The position numbers and the translations under genes are program-made. From assembly GCA_013400155.1 (NCBI GenBank), contig VXBM01001235.1, positions 112,220 to 176,219 of the forward strand: a stretch of 64,000 nt of DNA. Direction: 5' to 3'. The stretch comes from Helopsaltes ochotensis. Lineage: Eukaryota; Chordata; Aves; Passeriformes; Locustellidae. The notes under the pieces were generated by a model. That model searched no databases. It saw nothing but the letters and a program-made list of their open reading frames with translations, and was not told where the DNA came from. Within the stretch, counting starts at the first letter, position 1. Every line of letters starts with the position of its first letter. Below, one piece after another: positions 34,870-46,940 of this stretch.

Positions 34870-35500
34870 TCCTGTGCAAACCTCAAAGCATTTCTCAATA
34901 TCAATACTTGCTCTAGTTACATATAACCATCTTTCAACTTCCAGAAATATATTCAGGAGCGATATTAAATATTTCATAAAACTGTAGCGAAAAGCTCTTT
35001 GTAGACTTTGGGTGACCTGCTGCTTATTCTGAGGTGAGAGGAAGTGCTTCAAGGGTGTATTAAATTCAAATAATTTTAAAGAAGTCTCGTGTTTGTTGGA
35101 TATCTGCTTTGCCCAGCTGAAAATCAAGGCCAGGATGACTCAGTCATTATACTGTAACGTGAATTCACCATCCTCCCTGCATACAACACACACAGCATGA
35201 TTCAAGGTTAAGCATAGAATATCAAAAGACTCAGAGCATGGACAATTTTAATGGTAAAGGAACCTTGACTTTTACTGATTATATTAGTTCAACTAAAATT
35301 GACCTTCAATATAGGAAGATTTCATTTTCACAAATACATGGTACAACTGATGCCTTTTATTAGGCTTACAAAAAAGTAATCAGAACTGAAGCTTTCAAGG
35401 CCACAATCTCTTTTCTCAGTTCAAGTTACAGATAACGGAAGGAGAGACATAGTTATGAGATCTTAAAAGCTAAACTAATCTTTTTTGTTTGTTTGTTTCA
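34870..35500. other. noncoding, no assigned element
   Basis: AT-rich unique sequence with no recognisable frame, RNA gene or repeat beyond the (TTTG)n-like run near 35484-35498. Confidence 0.45.
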
Positions 35501-35504
35501 TAAT

Positions 35505-35790
35505 AAAAGGCGATAGCATTGCTATTTATCAGGTCCTGCGAGCTGGCATGGCTGCTAAATAACAACAGGCCACTTCCCAGCTTTATCTCCAGAGTTGTTG
35601 CTTGTGCATATTTATCCAGTTAATGGGATGGATTTATTACAAGTATTGGATAATTTGGACCCAGCCTACACTGATGTATTTTATGGCATGTGGTCAACCC
35701 AGCTATTACGGCCTGGGTCTGCAACTGCTCTGTAAACTGGAGCATGCAGTCATTAAAATGAATGAGCACAAGTGTTTGCTATGCTGGTTT
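35505..35790. promoter_or_regulatory. candidate regulatory element
   Basis: Unique sequence with GCGATAGCATTGCTATTTAT (partial dyad), GTTAATGGGATGGATTTATT and TATTGGATAATTTGG, all homeodomain/forkhead-like words, plus isolated CpGs near 35510, 35538 and 35709. No repeat text and no supported reading frame. Inference from texture only. Confidence 0.27.
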
Positions 35791-36088
35791 TAATTATATG
35801 TTTATCTCTTTTCTCTTTTAAACTTCCATTTTATTTATACCACGTGTGGTCACATATGGGCCGTGGATGTCATCTTAGGGGGTTTAGGAAAACCATAGGC
35901 AGGCAGCTTCCCTTATTTAGGAGGGTGGAACTCACCACCTTAACAGCAATTATAGGGCTATATATCTTAATTTAGATACATAGTCCTGATTTTTAGTGAA
36001 GTCCAGTATCCAGAAATGATGGGAAAAAGAGCAAATCTTCATCATGTGGAACATCTTTTTTGAGAGGGAATGTTTTAATGCTTATAGA

Positions 36089-36145
36089 CTCATAGAATTC
36101 TTTGGGTTGGAAAAGACCTCTAAGATCATCAAATTCAACCGTTAA
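36089..36145 (-). mobile_element. CR1 LINE 3' tail fragment
   Basis: ACTCATAGAATTCTTTGGGT, TGGAAAAGACCTCTAAGATC and ATCAAATTCAACCGTTAA are the reverse complement of the CR1 3' UTR and tail. The 'GACCTCTAAGATCATCAAATTCAACC' wording differs from the copy at 7420 and points to another CR1 subfamily. Fewer than 60 bp survive. Confidence 0.85.
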
Positions 36146-36149
36146 TACA

Positions 36150-37980
36150 GGTTAAACACAGGTTTATTGTAGGTGTTTACATTATGACTTGGACATTTGG
36201 TGAAGAAGTTTCCTTAGTAACCTCTATAGAACGAAAATCCTGGAGGATGAAACTTATCAAACTATTAGTATAACATGTAATACTTTAAATTGTAGTTTAA
36301 GGCACAAATAAATGATGCTTTCAGGGCTTAGGATTGCTTTTTATCCAAGTTATGCCATGTGGATAAATATCATTCCCTTTTAGTCTCATGAAAATTAATG
36401 TGAAAATATAGTACAGGAATTGGAAGACAATAGCCACCTCTGATAGCACAGTTCCACCTAAGGAATGCAGTGAAAACACACAGCTTCCATGTTATGGTGC
36501 AAGAAATCCAGAGGAATGGACCTCCTCTGCAAGGCATTGATATCCTGTGCGGTCTGTGATTTTTACCATGGAAACCTTTTGACTTACTTGTGAGTTTACT
36601 CTTTGTGTGATTTTATTGGTGGAAATGAGCCAGGAAAACCAAAAGGGGATGGAGAGCCCACTTTCAGAGAGTTGTACAGCCTTGAAATTTTCTTCCTAGG
36701 AATGTTAGTGTCAGAAGACACAGTCTTCTAAGCTCTTATAAAAACAAAAGGCATTGTTTTAGACCTTATAGTTCCTTTGGACAATTAGGAGTCAAAGAGA
36801 GTAATGTCCAGATGTGTGAAAATTTGCAAATACATTACTTTCTTCATTGGGTGAGCTATCTATTCCCAACATTGGCTCAAGGCCTACGCCTTTCACATGA
36901 CGGAATGTGAACAATTTATGCATTTAGCTAAATCTGCTTAACCTGGGTCAAACTACACCCATGTTGGAGCTTTGCCATCATAAGTGAAAAAGAATTATAG
37001 ATCTGATGGTACATGTTCTGATGAAGGAGAAACAGTGACACTGGGCTGATCAACAGTTTAACTATGACACAAGAGGCTCCCACAAGAGGACAGGATCAGG
37101 TCTATTGAAACGATCAATTTAAGTTTTAAATTATACTTTTAATTATTTAAAATAGAACGTCAGCAGAGCATAGAAAAAAAAATCCCTTTGTGTCAAACAG
37201 TAATTACAACTGACTTTTCCACCAAAAACTTTAAGTGCTGTAGAACTGCATTAAAACTGCTTAAATAAATGTAGAAGGTTCTTTCTTTTGCATAGTTCAG
37301 ATTGTGCACTGAACTAGATAGCTTTGTTAGCGGGGCACACGGCTCCTCGTTGCTGGAACCCTGCTTGAACTCTTTCCTTAAATGAATACACTGGTTTTGC
37401 TCAGTCATTAGTAGGCACTTACTCATATCGAAATGCACTGCATTTAATTCAGGACAGTTGGCAGCCTCTGCACGAGCAAGACTCCAAAATGAGCCAGCAT
37501 ATGAAGGAGGGGAATGTCCTCAGCTTAGAGCTGGGGTTACCTCTAGGGCAAGGAGGGGATTTTCTCACTCCAGCTGTCTGTGTCAGGACTGGTATTCAGT
37601 GCCTGGTACTCTGAGACCTGCAATCTTGGTGAGGGAAGGGGGGAAAAAAATACAGAAAAAAAAAATCCCCCCTCAAATGCTCACTAGGAGAACAGAAAAT
37701 TGTAAATAACACATATTAAAAAAAAAATCAGAAATGTACCTGTTCATGCACCAATCACCTCCATTTCTGACGTGATGCCAGAGAGGATGAATGGGGGGTT
37801 CAGCTCAGTTAGGGAGGGTGCAAATATCAACATCACTACAGCTACTTTTCAGGTTAGCATAATCCTCTGTCTGCAAACACTGTGTGGTTTATCTGATTTT
37901 TTTTTTTTTTTTTATTGGACAGCTGTGATCTTCTCCTTTCAAAACCTTGTCACTGCCGTTCAGCAGAAATGTAAGTGATA
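36150..37980. other. noncoding AT-rich stretch
   Basis: Unique AT-rich sequence with a T17 run at 37897-37913. No exon or transposon recognised. Confidence 0.5.
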
Positions 37981-37984
37981 TGAT

Positions 37985-38460
37985 TAAGGAACATGGCATC
38001 TTGTATAATCGGTCGTAATCATTATCTAGGGGGTTCAGTAACATGACACATGCACAGCAACAGCAGCATCTGCTATGGACTGACAGATATCTCAAGCTCC
38101 GGATGAGGGAAGCGCTCTGAGGGATTTGTAAACTTGTCTTGGCTAATGCCACTACCCTGATGTGAACCTGTTGTTGGCTATGCCGCTTAAAGGCCAAAGA
38201 TTAAAAGTGTTTTATAAAGTTCACCCTGTGTCTCGTGAACCTCCATCCCTGGCCGGTGTGGGATGTGTTACCTTGGCAGACCTTTCCCACTTTCACTGAT
38301 AGGGTGGCACTTTTGGAAGTAGCTGCAAAGAGCAGAACTCTATTTTTGTAGCATTCCCTCACCGTGCACCAAGTTGGTCTTTTACAAACACTCAGTATTG
38401 GATTAACTGTGTTTCTAGAGTAGTCAACAAGGTTGAATTGTGCAGGGTGTGCTCTGTAGG
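37985..38460. promoter_or_regulatory. candidate regulatory element
   Basis: Unique sequence with retained CpGs (near 38010, 38014, 38100, 38113, 38181, 38234 and 38254) and developmental-factor words: TCGTAATCATTATC (homeodomain), GACTGACAGATATC (MEIS/GATA) and GGCCAAAGATTAAAA (TCF/LEF-like, HNF4-like). A minus-strand 158-codon frame overlaps the right part without recognisable domains. Confidence 0.3.
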
Positions 38461-38689
38461 TTATAAACGTGAGGGGACAGATTCCCAACCACAGGGACAC
38501 CTGACTGTGACTCGAGTGAGTGCCACGGTGTCTTTGTGCTGGCTGAGCAGCTCCATACCCTCCATCTGAGCTGAAGAGCACAGAGCATGGCCCTGGGGAC
38601 AGCAGCCGTGTTCTGGAGGCTTCCAAAGGGAGATCTGAAGTCTGTTTCTTCCTGAGCCTGGAGAGACTAAAATCCAATCTCTCCCTTTC

Positions 38690-38845
38690 TTCATGTGTCC
38701 CCCAGCCGCTGCGCTATTAAAGGTCTGGGAGAAGTGGAGATGAGAGATGTTTTCCAAGCCTCCTTGTTGTAAGAGTCACTGGAAGGCAAATGGCAGTGAG
38801 CCAGGAGGAGAACAAGCAAATGAGAACCCTGCCAGAAATGGGATA
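38690..38845. promoter_or_regulatory. possible regulatory element
   Basis: Unique sequence containing CCGCTGCGCTATTAAAGG near 38705 and a purine-rich run with AGTGAGCCAGGAGGAGAAC. It lies 230 bp right of the previous candidate, separated by a GC-richer ORF-bearing stretch. Weak evidence. Confidence 0.18.
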
Positions 38846-38849
38846 CGCG

Positions 38850-40300
38850 CTTTTCTTTTTTTCTCCCCCCCCATGTTTTTTGATTTGGCAAAATTTAGAA
38901 CAGCTGTAGACTGCATTAATTTACTCTGAGGTCTGAGTGATTGCCAAGGCCGTGGTTGGGGACATCACTTTTGCACACCAACTGTGGAAATTCATCATTC
39001 CACCATGTCAACATCAGAGGATTAAGACTTGGGCACAGTTCCTTTATTGTGACTCCAACATTTTGGTCACTTCTAGACAGGATCTTGTACTCAGCCTACT
39101 CCATTCAACTTTTTGTGAACATTACTACAGCTGTACTCCTGGTACAGTTAAAGGCTACCAGCCTGTGGGCAGCCTCAAGTCGGGTTTGTGCTGCAGTGAA
39201 GCAAAACACATTTTTATACAAGCACAGCAGTTTATGAAGATAAGGTCCATCTAGAGAGGCTGCTGTAACAGTATTATTTATTTGCATCTGCCACACATCT
39301 CAGTTCCAGGGGTCTCAGTATGCAACATTCACAATTTACAGATCCTGAGTAACATTTAGGATTATTCACAAGTATCCAACAATTGGGAATAATGGCTGTG
39401 TTGGAAAAAATGGACAATCTTTAAGCAGGTTAAATACATAAGTGTCAGTGTATTATATATGTTATATATTCATTTTACCCCTGAGCAGAACTGCAGATCA
39501 TATTCCATAAAACCACGTTAACTAAGAATAACACAGCTAATTGTTCCAAAAGTATTTATTCCCACTTCACTTACTTCTGGTTTTATGGATAAGGATTTTT
39601 CTTAAAATTTTAGAACATTATGATTCCAATTTTGTTACTCTCATCATGTAGGACTTTATTCCCCAGATTGCCTCCTAAGGTCAGCTTTTGTGATTATGGG
39701 ATGGGCTATGCTGATTTATACCATTTGAGAATCTGGACCATTGAGTTCAAGAGGATAACTAATGGAGTCAGGAGCTCATCAGGTTCAGAGATGGCATCAG
39801 AATCTGATTCTGCTTGTGTTCAGGAACAAAGGATTGATAACTGATGAAAGGAGAGGCAATTAGTTAACCACATTTATGAAGGAGACAAACACGGAATGCA
39901 AATGCACTTGCCTCTTTAAAGCTCCCTCTGCTATTGCCTCACGGAACAACAAAATAAAATCATTTTCCTTTATTCTCAAATACAAACATATTGAATGATT
40001 ATTGCCTAAGTGCCAGATGACTCTTCCTTCTTGCGTTCTTGCAGGTCAAGGTTTGAAAGAAAAATATGTGTATAGATAAAACAGACACAGATCAGATGTA
40101 AAAATCCACCTGCTCCATTTATTAATGCAACTCTGCATGTGAAAATACAGCGTCAGGAATTAGGTAGTGTGTGAAAGTACAGCTAGATAAATTTTAAAAG
40201 AATTTTGAATAAGGATGCATTTGGGAATACGAAACAGGTTGAGATTAAACATCATGTAATAAAAGGTAGAGAAAACAATTTGACACAACGTGGCAGAATT
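38850..40300. other. noncoding AT-rich stretch
   Basis: Unique sequence. A phrase near 39712-39765 (ATTTATACCATTTGAGAATC then TGGACCATTGAGTTCAAGAG) may be another worn copy of the old amniote repeat. No exon recognised. Confidence 0.45.
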
Positions 40301-40339
40301 TCAGCTCCTAAAAATTGCAATTTTTGCTGAAGGCTTTGC

Positions 40340-40740
40340 CGCAGGTGAAGTCACGATGGCTGCTCCCACCTCGTGCACGGGCACGGGCAGGTGTTCCTGC
40401 CTCCCTTTTGCCTCTGAGACAAACACCTGCTAATATTAGCCACCTCCTCCCCGTCGCCACCAGAAGGAGCTTAGCAGATATTTTCATTGGATTGTACAAT
40501 AATGTGAAGTCTTCTCTAATCTTATTTGGCACATTACCCATTGGATTTATGGAAATCCTCGGTGAGCTCTGACCCGGAGGTGTGGCAGCCGCATAAACTC
40601 CGCGCGTGAGCGGTGCCGCCGTGGTCACGAGGAGCGCCCTTGGCTTTACCTACTGCTGAAGTTTTGGGCTAGGCTGACAAGTAGCCCTGAAATCCAAAGG
40701 GAATGGAGTATAAAAGTCAGTCTTCCGAACACACAGTGCT
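40340..40740 (+). promoter_or_regulatory. candidate promoter: CpG cluster plus TATA box
   Basis: About 18 CpGs occur between 40340 and 40645 in an AT-rich neighbourhood, with inverted CCAAT words (ATTGG) near 40487 and 40539. A textbook TATA box, TATAAAAG, lies at 40709-40716, which would place a start site near 40738-40745. TATA plus CpG-rich upstream DNA is compatible with a real promoter or with an inducible enhancer-promoter. No downstream gene is recognised except the 34-codon frame at 40754, so the call stays tentative. Confidence 0.25.
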
Positions 40741-40753
40741 TCGGCTGATTAGC

Positions 40754-40858
40754 ATGGAGAAAAAGGAATTAATAATGAGGAGGAAAAAAAAAGATAGCCA
40801 GAAACTACAAACACCAGGGAGCCCATTTCAGTGTTGCTTGAAAATAAAGCAACAATAG
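40754..40858 (+). CDS. possible 34-codon small ORF after TATA box
   Basis: ATG at 40754 has A at -3 and G at +4, a strong Kozak context, and lies 45 bp downstream of TATAAAAG. The product would be a short, lysine/arginine-rich peptide (start MEKKELIMRRKKK) ending at TAG 40856-40858, partly encoded by a nine-A tract. No homology is known to me. The 5' leader would be only about 10-15 nt, which argues against efficient translation. It is most likely chance or the start of a noncoding transcript. Confidence 0.08.
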   Translation: MEKKELIMRRKKKDSQKLQTPGSPFQCCLKIKQQ

Positions 40859-40859
40859 C

Positions 40860-43800
40860 AAGACTAGTCATCTCATTAAATAATAATTTGTTATTTCCCT
40901 TAATGCTGCACACGTCCTTTAATGGCTGTGACTTCTTAAGACAGTTTGACTATAATTCCCACATATTTATCAATAGGAAACTTGTATAACTTTTAATGAG
41001 TCCTTGAACTGACCACCTGTGAACAAGGGGTATCATAAACCTTGTCTCTTCAAATATGAAATATAATTTGAGCGTAAGTTTCCCTTGATGTGGCTGATGT
41101 AAAGTGGGTTGTGAAAGTACTGGCAGACAGCTGAAGCCATTCTCCCTACAAAATTAAGACATGGCTGGCTACTCCTCTCCAATGGTAAGGAGCAGAAGTT
41201 GTTCTCATTTCACACATTCGGAAAATTGCAGATAGTCAGAGAAGCCAAAAAAAAAAAAAAAAAAAAAAAAGAAACTGTTTATAAAGAACGGTTCTTCCAT
41301 TAGAAATGTGCGTTGATACATTTCTTTGTGGTCAGAGTCTAACCATCAGGAAGAAATTCCAGTTGTTGAAACTAGTCTGATGGTCTTTCATGTCTTCATG
41401 TTTCGTGACAAGAGATGAGTATGTGCTTTAGCAGGATTCTGGACTCAGGGGAATTTCATTTTCATATGAAATTAAATTCATATAACTTCCTGCACAATTT
41501 CAGAAAAAAATTATGCAAAGAATGTCATTTCATTTCAGCTGAACCAGCTTGTAAGTTTTACCAGCTCTATCTACAGTGCTCATGACTGGTTATAAAATGC
41601 AATCATACTTCATTTTATTCTTATTTATGTATCATCTGTCAGATTTTCCTGTTTCACTTTGACTTCACTGTTCTGATTAAATGTTAATATTTTGGTTTTA
41701 AATTACATATCCTCTGGCATATGATGCCACATGCAGAGATATTTTTCCTGTAGCACCTTAATGAGAATATGCCATATCAATATATCTGCATGAAAATTTT
41801 CAATGATTAGGAAAGAAAAATGTTACAGTTTCAACCAGAAATTTTCAAATATATTCAATTAAAAGGATATTCTTTTCCAAACTGCAAAATATTCAGATGA
41901 TGCTTTCAATACAGAAAGTTTTGTTTCAGCATTTGTCATAAGATAGTTATGTTGATGCCTTCAAAGGTAAATATTTGCAAGGCGTCCATTTTTTAAAAGA
42001 GATTTGAAAAACTGCATTTTTGTCGGGAAGAAACAAAATGGCATTTAAACTCCAGGTTTACAGTTTCTCAATTTTTAGTCCACAGGTATCAAATCATCCT
42101 GCTGGAACAAAATATACCTGCTGGAACTCCAGTGCCATTTTTGGGAAGACAGTCGATACACTGAAGGCATTTCCCAGCATGATCTGCAAGGGAAAATGGT
42201 GAAGAAGCCAGAAAAAGAGAGAAGCAAAACCACCACAAATGCACAAAATGTTTTTGCAGAAATAGTGGCATGGCCAAGGTACCTCCATCCCTTCACTCTG
42301 ATGGCGATCACATCACAGGTAACACGATGTTTTCCTGCTTTGAGCAGCACTGCAGAGATAACCTCTCCATGACAAATAGATTTTCACCAGTTTTTTTCCT
42401 GTGAGCTGGCCTGAACCTGAATTTTCTTTGATGTTAAACATAAATATCCGAACATTGCTCCAATTTTCTCCTTGCATAAATAAAGTGTCTACAGGCAGAG
42501 GGGAGAGGTACTCGCTCTTGCCTTGCTGTTGTGACAACGTCAAACAAAAGCCACGCTCGGTGTTTTCCAGAGGGCCATCTTTGTCTTACAGAAAACGTAA
42601 TTGCACCCTTTTAAAATATCATCCTGATGCCACAGAGCGTGGGGTGGGTGTGCTGAGTGATTTACTGCACCAGAGTCCTTTGGTTTTCCCGCAGTTTCTA
42701 ACGGTGCTGTGGAAAACTTGGGGCTGCACGGCTTTTCCTTTTGTGGCGTTGGTCTCAAACGAACTCGGTGCCTCATTTTTCCATTTGCCAATATTAGAAT
42801 GAACATACAGCAGGAGGAGCTGCCTTACATTTTCCATTTTTCATGTTAAACATAATCTTCCAGCCTAAGTGCTGAATCACATCTCCCAACTATTTCCTGC
42901 TCCAACTGTGCCTTCACTTGCGTTGCTTTTATTTACCGTGTCTGCCCGCACCTTTCTTAACGGTGTTGCTTTTCTTCCCCTTCAAACAAATATATCCCAT
43001 TCTCTATGGCAATTTTTAAGCTGTGTGCTCAAGTCAGGGGTTAGACAAACCTTATCAGTATGCGTGTGTGTGTATGTGCGTGCACTTGTGTATGTAATTC
43101 AGGTATTTTCTCCTACTGAACAGGACGGTTGCATTGGGAAGCTGGTAAAAGCTAGAGTGGAACAACAGCACAATGCATCAAAGGGGGGAACCGCGGTTCT
43201 TCTTTTTTTTTTTTTTCCATAATTTTAGCTGAATGCATCACAAAGTGGCAATTATATGGCACATTTTTCTTCTAAAAAATTGGCCTCGTTGTGCCTCTAG
43301 ACAACAAAACAGCATGAAGAAACCATACAGGCACAGCTTGGTTCCAAATAACCATGTTTACCTAATATACACAAATATGCCAGGCCTAACTATATAAATA
43401 TTGCTGTTCTGACTTATTTCTGGAAGTTTCTAAAACACATAACGTGGTGAGTAGAAAAGAACATTTGCTATTTATTTTCATTGTAGGAAAAGACACTAAG
43501 TCTCATGTATAAATATATTTGCAATGTGATAGGGAAAGATGACAGGAGTATCCATGGAGCATTTTATACCCACTCATATGGTGAAAAACACACAATGGAA
43601 AAATTGATTTGAGGTGTTCAAATTTATATGAGAGGCATTCTGATTTATCTAGAAAATGTTTTCCATGGTATTTAATTTGAATTGATTCATGCCATGGTTT
43701 TTCTTTCTTTTATAAAATATTCAAGAGATTCTCAGGGTGACATGAAGCACTTTTAAGAGAACTACCAGTTATCTCCTCTTTTCTTATCTCTTGGGCAGCT

Positions 43801-45690
43801 TTTTTCCAGCATTCAGAACTAGTGCTTGAGTTTTAAAGCTCCCTTCCATGATTGCTGTCAGATGAGGTGTATTGACAGAGAGGTTTTGCTCTGGGGACCT
43901 AGTGTAGTGTTTGAATGCATCAGAAATTGCAAATGATGCAAAATGACTCAAAAAAAATATTCCTAACAGAACTCAGAAAATTCCCAGCCCGGAAGCGTGA
44001 CTGGTTTTAACAAATGACAGATCCAAAATGTAACAAAAGACACTTTCTGTCTGATTCCAGGGGAGTGGATAACAGATGACTCTTAGCCCGTGGCACGTGC
44101 ACCTGGCAGTGCTGTCACAGCGTGCCTGTGCCAAGGGCGCAGGGCTGAGATGCCAAACCTGGCTGATAATGGGATTAAAGACTGTAAGAAACCTGCTAGG
44201 GTTTGATTTGAGTTGTCCTCTTGGTGTCTTCCATGAGGATTTGTACAGAACAGAGTCGTGGCAGGCGTTCCTCACTCACTGAGAATTTTCCTCGTTTTCG
44301 GTTTCTGGGAAAAACAGGGATTTATGGAGTCTCAGATGGTGCGGAGGTCAGGGCTGAGATCTAGCAGATATGACTTGCACGTGATGCTGAAGCTGCCAGA
44401 AAAATTGTTATTGGCACTGGTGTCCAGCTGTGCCAATCTTTGGGATGACGATGGGATGAACTTCAGGAGCTCCATCTCAGTGTCACCTGTCCCAATGCTC
44501 TGTGGGCATGAAATGGTGCAGTCCTGCTAAACGTCCCAGTACAAACTGGTTAAACTGGGACACACCTGACCCTGCAAAAGTGACCATCACTGTCATTAGA
44601 AGCAGTACATTTTTGAAAAAGGCAAAATGAGACCCCTGTTCATAGCTTAATTTGACTTTTTTTTCCAAAATATTTCACACCCTAGTTCAAGTCTTGCAAT
44701 TTATTACTGTAAAAATAGCAAAATCAAGGTCTCCTCCCCTTTTTGGCATTTGTTTTCTTTTAAAATCATCTGATACAAGATGATTTGTGGTTTGGCTTTT
44801 TTGTTTTGTTTTTATTTGGTGGGTTTGGTGTTATTTGAAAGGACAGAGGCTCCACTTTGTTACTTTCTTATTCACCTCTATTTGTCTACTCCATAAACTT
44901 CAATATAGTCCCTCAGTTTGATAAAAATTAGATTCTGATTAAACTATAGATTCCTCTTTCCTTTGGCTACTTTCCAAGAGCCAGAAAAGACTTTAAAATC
45001 ATGAAGGAGCAAAAAGAGATTTGAAAAAAAAAATAGTTTAAAATAAGGAAAAATAAATCACTAACATCTTTTTGCTCATTGTTTCCCATGCAAATATAAA
45101 ACCCAAAAATATTTTAAAAAATCACACTTTGAAATTAGAATTTTAAAATTTCAACCTCAAGTGATGGTTTTGTATTTATATTCTACAGTTCTGTAGAAAA
45201 TAGTGGGTTTTGACTGCAAATCTATTCACTCATAAGTACATAGTCTTCATTAAAAATAGTCCTGAACGGGTATTTTAAGGAAAAGAATTTTTTTAAAAAG
45301 TGTCTAAAAATCCAAATTATAGTCAGTCTTGAATTATGTAGAAATTTGCTGAAGAGATGAATCCACCTTTTTAATGTACAGAGTCAAAAAACAATAGAAG
45401 ATTTTTAAAAGAGAGCCCTTCCATGAAGAAACTTGGAAAGACCCTATTGGATAATTATTCATTCAGGAGAAACAACAAATATATCAAGAGAGATATTTCA
45501 GGGGACTCAGTAAAAAAATCTGATTTCTTAAAAAAACTGTTGTCTAATTTAGGTCCTTCACTGCTGACACCTTTTTGGTCAATCTTCTACTGTTTGGTTT
45601 CAAATTTTATGCTCCACTGAAACCAGTTCCATCATGGATGTAGTCCAATTATAGCTAAATTTAAGAAGAAGAATTAATGAATTATTTTTG
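40860..45690. other. noncoding AT-rich stretch
   Basis: Mostly AT-rich unique sequence. Low-complexity pieces: A24 at 41247-41270, a TG-rich stretch at about 43063-43097 and T15 near 43203-43216. Open frames up to 133 codons (42401-42802) have no domains and overlap frames on the other strand. No transposon or RNA gene recognised. Confidence 0.5.
41247..41270. repeat. A24 homopolymer
   Basis: Twenty-four A in a row, with no retroposon body recognised on its left. Confidence 0.95.
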
Positions 45691-45698
45691 GTTAATTT

Positions 45699-45745
45699 TT
45701 GGATATCTTAGAGGTCTTTTCCAATCTTAATGATTCTGTGATTTC
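45699..45745 (+). mobile_element. CR1 LINE 3' tail fragment
   Basis: GGATATCTTAGAGGTCTTTT, CCAATCTTAATGATTCTGTG and ATT form the last bases of a CR1 element, including one copy of the tail repeat ATTCTGTG. It is in sense orientation and the rest of the element is missing. Confidence 0.82.
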
Positions 45746-45759
45746 CTTTCTGTTTGTTA

Positions 45760-46235
45760 ATTTCATTTGAATAGTAAGAATAAACTTCTCCATCTGGGAA
45801 AATGGATGGCTCTGGATTTGTCCCACTTCTTAGACCTATTCTTTTATTTCTTTCCTAGAAATCATAAATCTTTGATGACGTGGGTCCAATTCCCTAAAAG
45901 CCACTACATAAACATTATATTTCCACCAATTTGATTTGATTCCTATTACTTTTTCCCAGAGTTCTGCTCCTTATTCAAATTAAAACCAACCGAATAAACC
46001 AAAACCACCTTTTCGTTCCTTTCCCTTGCAAAGCAAAGAGAAACGATGGCTTTGATCTGGGGAGATGGTGAATTTTCTTTCTCCTTTTCAGCGGGCAGAG
46101 GATATTCGTGCAAGGAAAGGCTCAGGATCAGGCCAGGCACAGCATTTTCTATCTCCAGGCCACACAACTCCGCTGCAAGTTTCCCTAATGCCTTGGCAGC
46201 ACTCCATGGCCCGACCTGGAGACTCTGAGCTCAGA
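45760..46235. other. noncoding, no assigned element
   Basis: AT-rich at left and GC-richer from 46065. Short frames on both strands without domains. Confidence 0.4.
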
Positions 46236-46239
46236 CAAG

Positions 46240-46325
46240 GAAGCCAATTAGGTTATAACCTGCACTTGGTTCAAGCCCAGGTCCTGGCGGTGAGCTCTGG
46301 CTGCCTTATCCACTAAGCTGCCCTG
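46240..46325 (-). repeat. ancient tRNA-derived SINE (MIR/CORE-type) relic
   Basis: TTGGTTCAAGCCCAGGTCCT, TGAGCTCTGGCTGCCTTATC and CACTAAGCTGCCCTG read as the reverse complement of a MIR-type head ('GAACCCAGGTCTCC...CTTAACCACTA...GCTGCC'). On the minus strand, CAGCTTAGTGGATAAGG matches an RNA polymerase III A box, and CTGGGCTTGAACC occupies the B-box position. It does not fold into an intact cloverleaf, so it is not a working tRNA gene. Orientation and rough layout match the relic at 4650-4745. Confidence 0.55.
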
Positions 46326-46702
46326 AATTGGAGTGAGGTTTAAATTGGAACAGTTTGCTTTGGTAGGGAAAAAAAAAAAAAAATCATAATTTCCATAGAA
46401 ACCAGAAAAGGGTAAAATACTGTGAGAGAAATACAATTGCAAAAGCTATTTTGTTTTACTTTATCATCTTTGCTGTTCTCCTTGCTGTAGGTTCTCTGAG
46501 AATATGCTTCCAATTGCATCATTTCATTAGCAAATCTCCTGGTTTATTTAAAAGTCCATATGTAAATGAGAACAGCATTCAGGGGAAAAGAAAAAAAACA
46601 TTCTGGTGCATTTGCATTTGTGGAAAGGGCCAAACCACGAACGAATGCTACCACAATCAGAATTTCCTCTACATTCCCCTATTTTCTTAAATACATTTGG
46701 CT

Positions 46703-46727
46703 GGGGTGGGGGGGGGAGTGGGAGGGG
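46703..46727 (+). other. predicted G-quadruplex motif
   Basis: GGGG-T-GGGGGGGGG-AGT-GGG-A-GGGG meets the rule of four G-runs of three or more with loops of 1-7 bases. Loops of one to three bases predict high stability. It sits 150 bp left of a small CpG cluster (46870-46935). Confidence 0.7.
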
Positions 46728-46859
46728 AAACAAACAAAAAATTAAGACGCGAGCGCGGAGCCTCAACTTCCACAAATTGGCACCACTCCATCCAGCTCGG
46801 TGGAGCTTCTCTGATTTATATCAATCGAAGATCTGGGCTAAAGGTTTATGGGAGTAATG

Positions 46860-46940
46860 GGAATGGGAGGATTTCAGCGGCGCTCCGCTGACGGAGGAGA
46901 GGAGATGCTGCGGGGAGCTGCACATGCAGCGCGTGGCCAT
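46860..46940. promoter_or_regulatory. small CpG cluster
   Basis: AGCGGCGCTCCGCTGACGGA then TGCGGGGAG and CAGCGCGTGG give about eight CpGs in 80 bp within AT-rich DNA. GGCGCTCCGC contains a short dyad. Too small to be a CpG island. Regulatory nature is inferred. Confidence 0.22.

Noticed and set aside
46252..46322. tRNA gene (A-box and B-box-like words)
   Set aside because: No cloverleaf can be drawn with paired acceptor and anticodon stems, and the wider text matches a MIR-type SINE head.
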